A stretch of DNA of 6,549 nucleotides from positions 1 through 6,549 of the forward strand of contig CAYJRR010000183.1 in assembly GCA_964372275.1 (NCBI GenBank), given 5' to 3'. Source of the DNA: CAYJRR01 sp964372275 [NCBI: uncultured bacterium]. Lineage in GTDB: Bacteria > CAYJRR01. This document shows, one piece after another, positions 5,663 to 6,549 of the stretch (position 1 is its first letter; each line of letters begins with the position of its first letter). The translations under genes and the position numbers were made by a program. The notes below the pieces were generated by a model. It made no database searches. It was given only the letters and a program-made list of their open reading frames with translations, and was not told where the DNA came from.

Positions 5663-6549
5663 GTGACGACCTTGATCCCGATCCTCGCCTTCTTCGCCGC
5701 CGCGGGGCTGGTGGTGGCGATCGCCCGAACGGTCCGCTCGCACAGCCAGGCGGTGAAGCGGCGGTTGGAGGATCTTCGCTCCGAAGGATCTCCGCCTCCC
5801 GCCGAGAGGTCGTCCCTTTCGGCGCGGATCGCATCGGCCGCGCGCGCGGCGGTCCGAGGACTCCGTCGTGGGGAGGCGCCCGGGGTGCTGCGCGAACGGG
5901 AGGACACGGCGGCGCAACCGGCCGCATCGCCGGCGCTGAAGCTCGGGCTGATGGTCGGGCTGCCGGGGGCGTACCTGGCGCTGCTCGCCGCCTTCGGCGC
6001 CCTCTCCGGGATCCTGCCGGCAGGAAGCCTGCTGCTCGCGCCGGCGGGGTTGTTCCTTCCGGAGATCCTCGCGGCCGAGCGCGCCGGCCGGCGGCGCCAG
6101 GAGATCCTGCGCACGCTGCCGGACGTCCTCGACCTGCTGGTCGTCTGTCTGGAGGCGGGCTTGAGCCTCAACGCCGCCTTCAAGCGGGTGGCCGACCGGG
6201 TCGCCGACGAGGCGCCCGGATTATGGGGGTTGGGGTTGCCGGTCAATCCCGTGTGCCCGGCGGGCCGCCCCCGCGCGGCCGCGGGGGGGGCGCTGGGGGC
6301 GGGGTCGGGCATCGACGAGATGCGCTCGCTGGCCTCGATGATGGTGCAGACCGACCGCCTGGGGACGAGCATCGCCAAGGCTCTCCGCGTGCACGCCGAC
6401 TCGATCCGCACCAAGCTGCAGCACCAGGCCGAGACGCGCGCGGCGCGGGCCTCGGTGCAGCTCGTCTTCCCGCTCGTCTTGTGTATCTTCCCCGCGCTGC
6501 TGGTGGTGGTGGTGGGACCGGCGGCGCTGAAGATCCTCGCCGCCTTGAG
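5663..6549 (+). CDS. tadC: TadC inner-membrane platform protein (T2SSF family), 3' end outside window
   Basis: This is the second T2SSF-family platform protein, the partner of TadB. It starts at GTG 5663, with GAGG at 5646-5649 as a distant ribosome site, and runs in one frame for 295 codons to the right edge without a stop. An N-terminal helix (residues 4-21) is followed by a charged, low-conservation stretch, then a hydrophobic pair at about 93-135. The T2SSF domain begins at LPDVLDLLVVCLEAGLSLNA (from 152) and continues with GIDEMRSLASMMVQTDRLGT (from 216) and SIAKALRVHADSIRTK. The C-terminal helix is VQLVFPLVLCIFPALLVVVV (from 265). Only a handful of residues are likely missing. Residues 187-214 depart from the family pattern (see findings) although the frame is kept. 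Assignment as TadC rather than TadB rests on order, length and the C-terminal FPLVLCIFPALLVVVVGP block. Confidence 0.92.
   Translation, partial: MTTLIPILAFFAAAGLVVAIARTVRSHSQAVKRRLEDLRSEGSPPPAERSSLSARIASAARAAVRGLRRGEAPGVLREREDTAAQPAASPALKLGLMVGLPGAYLALLAAFGALSGILPAGSLLLAPAGLFLPEILAAERAGRRRQEILRTLPDVLDLLVVCLEAGLSLNAAFKRVADRVADEAPGLWGLGLPVNPVCPAGRPRAAAGGALGAGSGIDEMRSLASMMVQTDRLGTSIAKALRVHADSIRTKLQHQAETRAARASVQLVFPLVLCIFPALLVVVVGPAALKILAAL
6268..6309 (+). other. GC hairpin plus G-quadruplex motif inside tadC
   Basis: CCCCCGCG (6268-6275) pairs perfectly with CGCGGGGG (6280-6287) around a four-base loop CGGC. It overlaps a four-run G-quadruplex motif: G8 at 6283-6290, G5 at 6295-6299, G4 at 6301-6304 and G3 at 6307-6309, with loops of four, one and two bases. 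A further pair of G-runs (6225-6229 and 6232-6235) lies upstream. The structure sits in a coding region, so a biological role is not implied; it is a place where polymerase or base-calling errors are likely. Confidence 0.6.

Noticed and set aside
6220-6310. Frameshift or insertion breaking tadC
   Set aside because: Codon-by-codon reading shows one continuous frame with family anchors on both sides at the expected spacing, so the gene is altered locally but not broken.

Overview
The window is a high-GC bacterial chromosome segment (roughly two-thirds G+C by eye) that holds the core of a Tad/Flp tight-adherence pilus operon. All genes are on the + strand. There is no rRNA, tRNA or other taxonomic marker. 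A GC-rich didermic bacterium is certain from the secretin. An Acidobacteriota-, Planctomycetota- or Gemmatimonadota-like lineage is only a guess from gene order and composition.

Layout, left to right: the C-terminal 279 codons of the outer-membrane secretin CpaC/RcpA (1-840); an AT-rich inverted repeat built from 7-bp units (875-1020), the only non-coding block of any size; a TadG-like pseudopilin-type protein with a 'Tad' N-terminal membrane anchor (up to 2084); CpaE/TadZ, a degenerate receiver fused to a ParA/MinD-type domain (2086-3300); the CpaF/TadA secretion ATPase (3336-4682); and the inner-membrane platform proteins TadB (about 4690-5655) and TadC (5663 to beyond the right edge). After the repeat, the genes are separated by 1, 35, 7 and 7 bases, so they are almost certainly one transcript.

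How they work together: CpaF hydrolyses ATP at the inner face of the cytoplasmic membrane and drives assembly on the TadB/TadC platform. CpaE/TadZ is expected to place the machine in the cell. The secretin is the outer-membrane exit pore. The TadG-like protein is a membrane-anchored, largely periplasmic accessory or minor pilin-like subunit. The major pilin (Flp), prepilin peptidase, CpaB and the TadD lipoprotein are not visible and would be expected outside the window.

No wholly new system is seen. The points worth a second look are local: (1) a 146-bp inverted repeat of ATGGAAA units with a perfect 29-bp stem, lying exactly over the expected start of the TadG-like gene and supplying start codons in all frames; (2) a CpaE whose Walker A loop has lost both lysines; (3) a TadB reading frame with no ordinary start codon where its first membrane helix begins; (4) a short stretch of TadC with radical substitutions, a perfect 8-bp GC hairpin and a G-quadruplex motif, which may be a sequencing artefact or a genuine structured segment.
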